Source: an uncultured Collinsella sp. (GTDB lineage: Bacteria; Actinomycetota; Coriobacteriia; Coriobacteriales; Coriobacteriaceae). Taken from it: a DNA stretch of 9,133 nucleotides. Numbering within the stretch: position 1 is the first letter of the stretch; the number at the start of each line of letters is the position of its first letter. Position numbers and translations under genes: made by a program. This document shows, piece after piece, positions 1 through 6,180 of this stretch. The stretch spans positions 1 to 9,133 of the forward strand of contig CABUBY010000067.1 of assembly GCA_902489955.1 (NCBI GenBank), written 5' to 3'. The notes below the pieces were generated by a model. The model was not told the origin of the DNA. It saw nothing but the letters and a program-made list of their open reading frames with translations, and ran no database searches.

Positions 1-1930
1 GCGCGGCGCCCAGGTCGACCTCGAGCGACAGGCCCGCCTGACGCAGGCGCTCCAGCACGGCAAGGTTTTCGGGCACGGCCAGGAACTGCTTAACGCTCGC
101 CGCAATCTTGGGACCGATGCCCTCGCACTCGGCGATGTCCTCTTCGCTCGCCAAGATAAGTTTGTCAATCGACAGGAATCGTTCGGCGATGACCTCGCCC
201 ACGCTCTTGCCCACGTGGCGTATACCCAGGGCAAACAGCACGCGACCGAGCGGCTGACTCTTGGACTTGTTGAGCTCGGCGATGATCTTTTCGGCCGTCT
301 TGAGGCCCACCGGAATGGGATCGCCCTTCTTGACGCCCTTTTTGCTGTTTGAGCTGGCATAGGTGCGCCCCGTGTCCAGCCCGGCGATGTCGTCAACCGT
401 GAGCTGGTAGAAGTCAGCGACGTCGTGAATCAGCCCGGCGGCGATCATCTTGTCGACAATCTCGTCGCCCAGGCCGTCGACGTCCATGCAGCCGCGGCTC
501 ACCCAGTGGAGCAGGCGCTCCTTGAGCTGCGCGGGGCAGTCGATGGAGACGCAGCGGTAAGCGACCTCGCCGTCCTCGTGGACCACGGGGCTGCCGCACA
601 CGGGGCAGACCTCGGGCATGTGCCAGTCGACCGAATCGGCCGGGCGCTTGTCGAGTACCGGGCCCACGACCTCCGGGATCACGTCACCCGCCTTGTGCAC
701 GATGATGGTATCGCCCTCGCGCACGTTTTTTCGGCGGATCTCGTCGATGTTGTGCAGCGTAGCGCGCGCGATGGTGGAGCCGGCGACCGTCACCGGATCG
801 AACTCGGCGACCGGCGTGAGCACGCCGGTGCGGCCCACCTGGATGCGAATTTCGCGCAGGACGGTCTGCTTTTCCTCGGGCGGGAACTTAAAGGCAATGG
901 CCCAGCGCGGCGCGCGGGCGGTAAAGCCCAGGTCGAGCTGCTGCTGAAAGCTATCGACCTTTACGACCACGCCGTCGATGTCGTAATCGAGGTCACCGCG
1001 GTGCTCGAGCGCCTGGGCGCAGAACTCGTGGACCTCGGCCGGCGTGGCGCAACGTGCCACGTTGGGGTTGACGCTAAAGCCGGCACTGCGCAGCCAATCG
1101 AGGAACTCGCGCTGGCTGTGGACGTGCAGCGGGTCGGTATCGGCGATGGCATAGATAAAGGTGGCCAGGTCGCGGCGCGCCGTGACCTTGGGATCCTTTT
1201 GGCGCAGGCTGCCGGCGGCGGCGTTGCGCGGATTGGCGAAGGGGTCGCGGCCCTCGGCATCGGCCTCGTCGTTCAGGCGCACAAAGCTGCCCTTAGGCAT
1301 GTAGACCTCGCCGCGCACCTCAATGGTGCGCTCGCGGTCGGCGCCCATGTGGACAAGCGCCGGCTCGGACAGGTGCATGGGCACATCCTTGATGGTGCGC
1401 ACGTTGAGCGACACATCCTCGCCCGTGGTGCCATCGCCACGTGTGGCCGCACGTACGAAGGTGCCGTTTTGGTAGGTAAGGGCCACGCCCAGGCCGTCAA
1501 TCTTTAGCTCGCAGGTATAGGTAACGCTGCCGGCACCGAGCGCATCCTCGGTGCGCTGGAGCCACGCGTCGAGCTCGTCCAGATCCATGGCATCGTCCAT
1601 GGAATACATGCGCGCCATGTGCGTGACCGGCATAAACTGCTCGCTCACGTAGCCGCCCACGCGTTGGGTGTAGCTGTCGGGCGTTACCAGATCGGGGTAG
1701 GTCGCCTCAATTTCCTGCAGCTCAACGAGCATTTTGTCAAAGGCGGCGTCCGTGATCTCGGGCGCATCGAGCATGTAGTAGCGATAGGCGTGGTAATCGA
1801 GCTCGTGGCGCAGCTCGGCCGCACGCGCTGCCGCCTGGGCACGGGCATCGTCCGGTGCGGTGGCTTCCGCGGTCGCGGGTGTTTCGGTATCGATGTCCAC
1901 GCCGTCACCAAACAGGCTCGATTGCTCCAT
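1..1930 (-). CDS. ligA: NAD+-dependent DNA ligase LigA (3' end outside window)
   Basis: This gene encodes the replicative NAD+-dependent DNA ligase, which seals nicks between Okazaki fragments and after repair. 643 codons are visible, with no stop before the window edge. The adenylation motif LKIDG places the catalytic lysine at about residue 143, versus about 115 in E. coli, so the N-terminus is roughly 30 residues longer and begins with a low-complexity Asp/Ala/Thr stretch. The Ia-type region (YHAYRYYMLDAPEITDAAFD) precedes it. RGEVYMP, NPRNAAAGSLRQ and the DGVVVK motif follow, then the OB fold and a four-cysteine zinc finger (CPVC...CVSIDC, about residues 441-464). Helix-hairpin-helix repeats include EGIGPKIAASV. 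The BRCT domain should start just past the left edge. The ATG at 1930 has a GAAGGAG ribosome site seven bases upstream. The nearest upstream gene on this strand, htrA, ends at a terminator, so ligA should have its own promoter; I see no convincing -35/-10 within 100 bases. Confidence 0.97.
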   Translation of the reverse strand, partial: MEQSSLFGDGVDIDTETPATAEATAPDDARAQAAARAAELRHELDYHAYRYYMLDAPEITDAAFDKMLVELQEIEATYPDLVTPDSYTQRVGGYVSEQFMPVTHMARMYSMDDAMDLDELDAWLQRTEDALGAGSVTYTCELKIDGLGVALTYQNGTFVRAATRGDGTTGEDVSLNVRTIKDVPMHLSEPALVHMGADRERTIEVRGEVYMPKGSFVRLNDEADAEGRDPFANPRNAAAGSLRQKDPKVTARRDLATFIYAIADTDPLHVHSQREFLDWLRSAGFSVNPNVARCATPAEVHEFCAQALEHRGDLDYDIDGVVVKVDSFQQQLDLGFTARAPRWAIAFKFPPEEKQTVLREIRIQVGRTGVLTPVAEFDPVTVAGSTIARATLHNIDEIRRKNVREGDTIIVHKAGDVIPEVVGPVLDKRPADSVDWHMPEVCPVCGSPVVHEDGEVAYRCVSIDCPAQLKERLLHWVSRGCMDVDGLGDEIVDKMIAAGLIHDVADFYQLTVDDIAGLDTGRTYASSNSKKGVKKGDPIPVGLKTAEKIIAELNKSKSQPLGRVLFALGIRHVGKSVGEVIAERFLSIDKLILASEEDIAECEGIGPKIAASVKQFLAVPENLAVLERLRQAGLSLEVDLGAA

Positions 1931-2143
1931 AGCGGCACTCCTTCGCTCGATTTCAAACGGATACAAGAGTACCACCGGTCGCAATGGGGCCGAATAGCGG
2001 TCTCAAACCGCACCGAATCGGCAGCCGCCAGACTGGGGTGGACAGTTAGTTCAGATACGTATAAATCCTAGAGCTGGATTAGACACGAACACCCCTGTTT
2101 CAACTAATTTGGGCTCCCTGAGACCATGTAAACGTCCCGCTCG

Positions 2144-2174
2144 CCCTCCCAAACACCCATTCAAACCCCATCCC
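2144..2174 (-). other. G-quadruplex-forming motif
   Basis: On the minus strand five runs of at least three G (at 2172-2174, 2166-2169, 2156-2158, 2148-2150 and 2144-2146) are separated by loops of 2, 7, 5 and 1 bases. This fits the usual G3+ N1-7 rule with one spare run. It lies in the centre of the inverted-repeat element, on the strand transcribed toward ligA. The motif is seen directly; folding is inferred. Confidence 0.55.
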
Positions 2175-2214
2175 AATCAAAAATTGCTCAAAACGCATCC
2201 CAAGCTGCCCCAGA

Positions 2215-2241
2215 TTTATACGTATCTGAACTAACTGTCCA
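2215..2241 (-). promoter_or_regulatory. Possible promoter in the right inverted-repeat arm, facing ligA
   Basis: On the minus strand TGGACA (2241-2236) is followed after 15 bases by TATAAA (2220-2215). Each hexamer matches the sigma-70 consensus at five of six positions, but the spacer is two bases shorter than ideal. The arm faces leftward through the element toward ligA, about 285 bases away. The identical arm at 2039-2065 gives the mirror pair on the plus strand. Confidence 0.3.
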
Positions 2242-2277
2242 GACCATTACGAACCAGGCCTCTTGCCAGCCACAAGT

Positions 2278-2306
2278 GATCCGTTTTCCTCCGTCCCCAA
2301 CGGATC
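2278..2306. other. Small hairpin between the htrA terminator and the inverted-repeat element
   Basis: GATCCGTT (2278-2285) and AACGGATC (2299-2306) form an 8-bp stem with a 13-base pyrimidine-rich loop. It lies just beyond the htrA terminator. No T-run follows on either strand, so it is not a typical intrinsic terminator. It could trim the htrA 3' end or be incidental. Confidence 0.4.
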
Positions 2307-2351
2307 AATAAGAAAAGAGGGGCTGTCCCGCGTTGATGGGACAGCCCCTCT
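2304..2351 (-). terminator. Rho-independent terminator of htrA
   Basis: A perfect 14-bp GC-rich stem (2316-2329 with 2338-2351, outer end AGAGGGGC) closes an 8-base loop. On the minus strand it is followed by TTTCTTATT. It starts 26 bases past the htrA stop codon and is oriented to end htrA transcription before ligA. Confidence 0.9.
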
Positions 2352-2377
2352 GGCTTCGGCATGTGCGAAATGGCTCG

Positions 2378-3838
2378 TTAGTAACCCTGGCCGTAGCCCT
2401 GACCCTGGCCCTGCTGGCCCAGCAGCTCCTCCAGGTACTGGCGCAGCTGCTCGTCGGTAATACCGCCGTTGCCGGTGTCGGTCGAACTGTCGTCCTGCTG
2501 CTGGTTCTGCAGCTCCTCATCGGAGCCCAGCTCGACGGTGACCTTCTTCTCTTCCTTGCCGCGCATGAGCGTGATCTCGACCTTCTCGCCCACCTCGTGG
2601 CTGCGCAGCGCGATGATCAGGCCATCGGCGCTCGTAATCTCGTCGTCGCCCAGCTTGGTAATGACATCGCCCTCCTGAATGCCGGCCTTGGCGGCAGGAC
2701 CATCCTCAACGACGCTCGCCACATACGCGCCGCTATCGGTGCTCAGCTTGTTGGTGCGGGCGTTAAGCGCATTGACGCTCGAAAGCGTAGCTCCCATGTA
2801 CGGATGCACCGGCGTCTTGCCGTCGATGATCTGGTCGGCAATGATCTTGGCGTAATTGACCGGAATGGCAAAGCCAACACCCGAGCTGGAGCCCGAGTAG
2901 CTCTCGATGAGCGAGTTGATGCCCACCAGCTCACCGTTGTCGTTGACGAGCGCGCCGCCGGAGTTGCCCGGGTTGATGGCGGCATCGGTCTGAATCATGT
3001 TGGCGTAGATAGTGTTACCGCTGGTAGAGCTCATGGCCGTGGAGCGATACAGCGCCGACACAATGCCCGTGGAGACAGACTGCTCGTTGCCGAACGGCGA
3101 GCCGATCGCCATAACCCACTCGCCAACGTTGAGCTTGGAGGAGTCGCCAATTTCGATCGGCGTAAGCTTGGAGGCGTCGGCGTCCTTGAGCTTGATGACG
3201 GCCAAGTCGCTCGAGGCGTCGTTGCCCACGAACTCGGCCTCGTAGGTGGTGCCGTCGTCCATGGTCACCACGTACTGGTCATAGCCATCGACCACGTGGT
3301 TGTTGGTGAGGATGTGGCCCTCGGTATCGAGCACCACGCCCGAACCGACACTGCCCGAGCTGTCCGACTCGTCGGCAGACTGCGAAAGCGAGCCATTCTG
3401 GCTGCCGCTCGAAGTGGCGGTAATGGAAACCACGGAGGGCAGGGCCTTGGCAGAAACGGCCTCGGCCAGCGTGGTGTCCTCGGAGTCGATCGTGATCTTT
3501 TGCGTCGACGAACCCGAAGCACCCGCCGTCACGGCATTCTTGCCGCCACCGATATTGAGCGTACCGCTCATAATGAGCGCGATGACCAGTAGGGCGCCGC
3601 AGGCGCAGCCGGCGAGTGCCGTAATAAAGATCGGCAGCTTTTTGGTCTTGGTCTTGACCACTGTGTGCTTGTTTACAACCTGCTGGCTGCCCAGCGGCTT
3701 GCCGGTCTGCGTGTCGTAGGCCTGCACGTAGGGAATGTTGCTGCCGGCAGGCGTCGACTCCACCTGCACGCGCGGCTGTTGCTGAGTCTCACCGGCATTG
3801 CCAACATCCTGGGGACGCTGGGAATCGTTCTCGCTCAT
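2378..3838 (-). CDS. htrA: HtrA/DegP-family membrane-anchored serine protease with PDZ domain
   Basis: This is a 486-residue HtrA-type protease that would degrade or process misfolded extracytoplasmic proteins at the outer face of the membrane. A hydrophilic cytoplasmic N-terminus (1-65, Gln-rich) ends in a Lys-rich KTKTKK patch, followed by one transmembrane segment (about 69-91). A Ser/Gly/Thr-rich linker leads to the trypsin-like domain. The catalytic triad is complete: His181 (LTNNHVVDG), Asp211 (SSDLAVIKL) and Ser293 (NPGNSGGAL). One PDZ domain spans about 345-437 (DGPAAKAGIQEGDVI). The tail is acidic and Gln-rich and ends in a Gln/Gly/Tyr run (GQGQGYGQGY). This layout matches actinobacterial and Firmicutes HtrA/HtrB rather than soluble periplasmic DegP. 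The ATG at 3838 has AAAGGA eight bases upstream. The gene looks monocistronic, with its own terminator at 2304-2351 and a hairpin in its leader. Confidence 0.96.
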   Translation of the reverse strand: MSENDSQRPQDVGNAGETQQQPRVQVESTPAGSNIPYVQAYDTQTGKPLGSQQVVNKHTVVKTKTKKLPIFITALAGCACGALLVIALIMSGTLNIGGGKNAVTAGASGSSTQKITIDSEDTTLAEAVSAKALPSVVSITATSSGSQNGSLSQSADESDSSGSVGSGVVLDTEGHILTNNHVVDGYDQYVVTMDDGTTYEAEFVGNDASSDLAVIKLKDADASKLTPIEIGDSSKLNVGEWVMAIGSPFGNEQSVSTGIVSALYRSTAMSSTSGNTIYANMIQTDAAINPGNSGGALVNDNGELVGINSLIESYSGSSSGVGFAIPVNYAKIIADQIIDGKTPVHPYMGATLSSVNALNARTNKLSTDSGAYVASVVEDGPAAKAGIQEGDVITKLGDDEITSADGLIIALRSHEVGEKVEITLMRGKEEKKVTVELGSDEELQNQQQDDSSTDTGNGGITDEQLRQYLEELLGQQGQGQGYGQGY

Positions 3839-3856
3839 AGCTGCGATCCTTTCGTC

Positions 3857-3891
3857 AAATAATCAAAGGCCCGCCAAACATGTGGCGGGCC
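3857..3891 (-). terminator. Hairpin with T-rich tail in the htrA leader (terminator or attenuator)
   Basis: GGCCCGCCA (3868-3876) pairs perfectly with TGGCGGGCC (3883-3891) around a 6-base loop. On the minus strand the stem is followed by TTTGATTATTTG, about 30 bases before the htrA start. It may be a second terminator for the GlnR-like operon. Any transcript entering htrA from upstream must pass through it, so it may instead attenuate htrA. Confidence 0.6.
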
Positions 3892-4004
3892 ATCATTGTT
3901 CACGTTGAGTTGTACCCCAATATGCGGGCGTACGTGTACGAGAACGCAATCTTTTAGGAAGGCTTAAGTTCTGTTGCAGATTCGAGAGGAACCCGCACCT
4001 GCGT
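3892..4004 (-). promoter_or_regulatory. Presumed htrA promoter region
   Basis: This gap lies between the terminator of the upstream operon and the leader hairpin, so an htrA promoter should be here. The best minus-strand candidates are weak, for example TTGCGT followed by a CATATT-like -10 after 19 bases. CGTAC-N2-GTACG (3929-3940) is a small palindrome that could bind a regulator. No motif is decisive. Confidence 0.3.
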
Positions 4005-4042
4005 CAAAACCACCACAAAGGTGCCTGTCCCCTTTGTGGTGG
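4005..4042 (-). terminator. Rho-independent terminator of the glnA-like/regulator operon
   Basis: A perfect 12-bp stem, CCACCACAAAGG (4010-4021) with CCTTTGTGGTGG (4031-4042), has a 9-base loop and is followed on the minus strand by TTTTG. It begins four bases past the regulator's stop codon. Confidence 0.85.
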
Positions 4043-4046
4043 AAAT

Positions 4047-4658
4047 CTAGTCCTTAAACAGATAGCCCACGCCGCGGACGGTGGTGATGTGCGCCGCGAT
4101 CTGCGGGCCCACCTTGGAGCGGATGCGTCGGATGTGCACGTCGACGGTGCGGCTGTAGGCGCGATTGGGATGCGTCGCCAAAAAGCTCAGCAGCGAGTAC
4201 TCCATCAGCGTCAGGTCGATGGGCTCGTTATCGAGTGTCACCTGGTAGGTAGCCAGATTAATCTCGAGGTTATCGATGTTGAGCACATCGTCGGCGGTGA
4301 CGGTCTCCTCCTCGCCCATCAGGCGCTGCGCGCGAGCCTTGAGCTCGTTTGGCGTCGCCGTGGGGCACACAAAGTCGGCATGCGCGTGATTCGGCAGGCG
4401 CAGGGTACCGAGCGCCTCGTCGTCGACGATCACCAGCATGGGGACACCGCCGCGATCGTCAAGCCACTTGGCAATCTGATCGATGCGGTCGCTGCGGATG
4501 CCATCGGAATCGAGGATCAGCAGGTCAAAGTCATGCGCCGCAGTCGGCGAATCGGGGGTTGCCAGGCTCACCTCGACACCCAGGGTGGTCGTCAAGCTGC
4601 GGGCAAACTCGTGGAAGCGCGTCGTGCGCGCCATGAACAGGGCACTCTTATCGGACAT
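4047..4658 (-). CDS. GlnR-like OmpR-family regulator with atypical receiver and shortened DNA-binding domain
   Basis: A 203-residue OmpR/PhoB-type regulator. The receiver-like domain (1-115) has an Asp at the phospho-acceptor position (DLLILDSDG, Asp50). It lacks the N-terminal acidic pair (SALFMARTT instead of a DD motif) and the conserved Lys (FVCPTATP). This resembles actinobacterial GlnR, an orphan regulator not controlled by phosphorylation. The winged-helix region (about 126-203) has INLATYQVTLDNEPIDLTLMEY and HPNRAYSR, then goes directly to TVDVHIRRIRSKVGP and TTVRGVGYLF. The roughly 17 residues usually between SR and TVDVH (Q-L-L-x-x-V-W-G type) are missing, so the positioning helix and following loop are absent. 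The ATG at 4658 is chosen because GGAGG lies five bases upstream; an in-frame TTG at 4670 overlaps that ribosome site. It starts 50 bases after the glnA-like gene, so the two are probably co-transcribed. GlnR is the favoured assignment; DNA binding is doubtful if the deletion is real. Confidence 0.85.
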   Translation of the reverse strand: MSDKSALFMARTTRFHEFARSLTTTLGVEVSLATPDSPTAAHDFDLLILDSDGIRSDRIDQIAKWLDDRGGVPMLVIVDDEALGTLRLPNHAHADFVCPTATPNELKARAQRLMGEEETVTADDVLNIDNLEINLATYQVTLDNEPIDLTLMEYSLLSFLATHPNRAYSRTVDVHIRRIRSKVGPQIAAHITTVRGVGYLFKD

Positions 4659-4708
4659 ATCGGCCTCCAAAGAAATGAGCTCAATCGTACTGAAACAAGC
4701 CAGCGCGA

Positions 4709-6046
4709 TTAGGAGTTCGCCAGGTAGTGCTTAATCTCCCACTCGGTGATCGTAGACTCAAACTTATGCCACTCGTCGCGCTTCTTTTTGAGGAAGAAGC
4801 TGTGGATGTGCTCGCCGAGAGCATCCTTCATAAACTGCGACTCCTCAAACACGTCGAGCGCCTCTTTGAGCGAGCGCGGCAGCGGCGCGTAGCCGGCCTC
4901 GACCATCTGACGGTCGGTAAGCTTGAGCGTCTCGGCCGTGGCCTCGGGCGGGAGCTCCAGCTTGCGCTCGATGCCGTCCAGACCAGCCGCCAGCGTGACG
5001 GCGTTGACCAGGTACGGGTTGGCCATGGGATCGGGACTGCGCAGCTCGATACGCGTAGACAGCTGCTTGCCGGGCTTGTAGACCGGGATGCGGACCATGC
5101 TCGCGCGGTTGCGCAGACCCCACGTGGCGTACTGCGGCACGGAGTCGCCGCCCGTGGTGATGCGCTTGTACGAGTTGACCGTGGGGTTGGTGATGGCGCT
5201 GATCTCGCGCGCGTGTGCCAGAATGCCGGCCATGTAGTGCTTGGCGATATCGGAGAGATGGTACTTCTCGTCGTCCTCGCCCCAAAAGACGTTGTTGCCG
5301 TCGTGGTCGAACAGCGACTGGCACAGGAACATGGCGCTGCCATCCTCGCCCGCCAACGGCTTGGGCATAAAAGAGGCGTGGCAACCGCTCTCGTAAGCCT
5401 GCTGCTTAATGATGAGTTTGGCCGTGGTGATGGCATCGGACATGCTTAGGGCCTCGGCATGGCGCAGGCTCATGCCGTGCTGCGAGCGGCCGGCGGCGTG
5501 GAAGGTGTACTCCACGGGCACGGACATCTTCTCGAGCGTGAGGACCGTGTTGCGGCGCAGGTCGCGGGCGGCGTCACTCACCGAAAGATCGAAGTAGCCC
5601 ACGTTGTCGAGCGGCTCGGGGGTGTGCTCGTCGGGGAAATAGTAATACTCCAGCTCGGCGCCCACGTTGAGCAGATAGCCAGCCTTCTCGGCCTTGCGGA
5701 ACATGCGGCGCAGGGCATCACGCGGGTCGCCGGCAAACGGCTTGCGATCGGGAGTGCACACGTCGCAGAACACGCGGGCTACGCCGTTGTGGCTCGGGCG
5801 CCACGGCAGGATCTGGAAGGTCGAAGCATCGGGGAATGCGAGCATGTCGGCTTCCTCGGGCGTGGCAAAGCCCTCGATGGCGGAGCCGTCAAAGCCAATA
5901 CCCTCCTCAAAAGCGACCTCAAGGTCCTCGGGGCTAATGGCAAAGTTCTTGAGGCGGCCGAGAATGTCGACAAACCACAGACGCACAAAGCGGATGTCAC
6001 GCTGCTCTACGGAGCGGAGTACGTAATCGATGTTCTGCTGGTTCAT
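4709..6046 (-). CDS. glnA: Glutamine synthetase-family protein (GlnA2-like) with degenerate metal sites
   Basis: A 445-residue type I glutamine-synthetase-fold protein, colinear with actinobacterial GlnA2. It starts with RDIRFVRLWFVDILGRLK and has GIGFDGSAIEGF (Asp53), AELEYYYF (Glu131, Glu133), FMPKPLAGEDGSAMF, NPTVNSYKR, NRASMVRIP and STRIELRSPDPMANPY (Glu334). Mapped by eye onto Salmonella GlnA, metal ligands E129, E131 and E357 are kept. The E212 position is Ala184 (HHE reads FHA), E220 is Gly191 (QQE reads QHG) and H269 is Phe240 (GSAMH reads GSAMF). The catalytic flap glutamate E327 is replaced within a one-residue insertion (GGDSVP). The adenylylation tyrosine is absent. The reading frame is intact, so these are substitutions rather than a frameshift. 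Ordinary glutamine synthesis is doubtful; a pseudoenzyme, sensor or different ligase is possible. The ATG at 6046 follows AAAGGGGAG by four bases. The GlnR-like gene lies directly downstream. Confidence 0.9.
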   Translation of the reverse strand: MNQQNIDYVLRSVEQRDIRFVRLWFVDILGRLKNFAISPEDLEVAFEEGIGFDGSAIEGFATPEEADMLAFPDASTFQILPWRPSHNGVARVFCDVCTPDRKPFAGDPRDALRRMFRKAEKAGYLLNVGAELEYYYFPDEHTPEPLDNVGYFDLSVSDAARDLRRNTVLTLEKMSVPVEYTFHAAGRSQHGMSLRHAEALSMSDAITTAKLIIKQQAYESGCHASFMPKPLAGEDGSAMFLCQSLFDHDGNNVFWGEDDEKYHLSDIAKHYMAGILAHAREISAITNPTVNSYKRITTGGDSVPQYATWGLRNRASMVRIPVYKPGKQLSTRIELRSPDPMANPYLVNAVTLAAGLDGIERKLELPPEATAETLKLTDRQMVEAGYAPLPRSLKEALDVFEESQFMKDALGEHIHSFFLKKKRDEWHKFESTITEWEIKHYLANS

Positions 6047-6085
6047 GTCGCTCCCCTTTCTTTCGGGCGGGTTTCGACTGGTCTA

Positions 6086-6106
6086 TATCGCAGATACTAT
6101 CGCAGA
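6086..6106 (-). promoter_or_regulatory. Tandem 9-bp direct repeat upstream of glnA-like gene
   Basis: On the minus strand TCTGCGATA occurs twice (6106-6098 and 6094-6086), separated by GTA, a 12-base period, 40 to 60 bases before the start codon. TAGTAT and GATATA inside it are possible -10 hexamers without good -35 partners. It could be a tandem regulator site overlapping the promoter. Confidence 0.4.
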
Positions 6107-6111
6107 AAAAT

Positions 6112-6127
6112 GTTTCCGCAGGGTTAA
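6112..6127 (-). promoter_or_regulatory. Possible GlnR-box half upstream of glnA-like gene
   Basis: On the minus strand TTAAC (6127-6123), six bases, then GAAAC (6116-6112) resembles half of the actinobacterial GlnR box (gTnAC-n6-GaAAC), with one mismatch in the first block. The second half of the box is not present at the expected spacing. It lies about 66 bases before the start codon. Confidence 0.3.
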
Positions 6128-6180
6128 AGCGTATCAAGCGCTCAAAAAACGTGCGCGAACAGGCAGTTGCGAACGAGCGG

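Larger units (their letters stand above)
2039..2241. repeat. 203-bp element with perfect 29-bp terminal inverted repeats
   Basis: Positions 2039-2067 and 2213-2241 are perfect inverted repeats (outer end TGGACAG, inner end ATAAATC) around a 145-bp centre. With two mismatches the match extends three more bases each way, to 2034 and 2246. Each arm has an inward-facing promoter-like pair, TGGACA and TATAAA separated by 15 bases. The centre is strongly C-rich on the plus strand and G-rich on the minus strand. It holds a minus-strand G-quadruplex motif and a 32-codon minus-strand ORF. No target-site duplication is evident. It could be a MITE-like or other dispersed intergenic element, or a large stem-loop upstream of ligA. 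The repeat is certain; the function is unknown. Confidence 0.85.

Noticed and set aside
425..1507. Plus-strand open frame of 360 codons opposite ligA
   Set aside because: It is antisense to conserved ligase motifs, including the zinc finger; its composition is Ala/Val/His-rich shadow sequence with no ribosome site.
2333..3592. Long plus-strand open frame (419 codons) opposite htrA
   Set aside because: It is the antisense shadow of htrA in high-GC DNA. It has no domain-like composition, and its start lies in the htrA terminator. htrA has a full catalytic triad.
2034..4042. Recurrence of CTGTCC/GGACAG in the inverted-repeat arms and both terminators
   Set aside because: The shared core is only six or seven bases and the surrounding sequences differ, so a common origin is not supported.
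4659..4670. Upstream TTG start for the GlnR-like regulator
   Set aside because: The four extra codons overlap the GGAGG ribosome site that is ideally spaced for the ATG at 4658.
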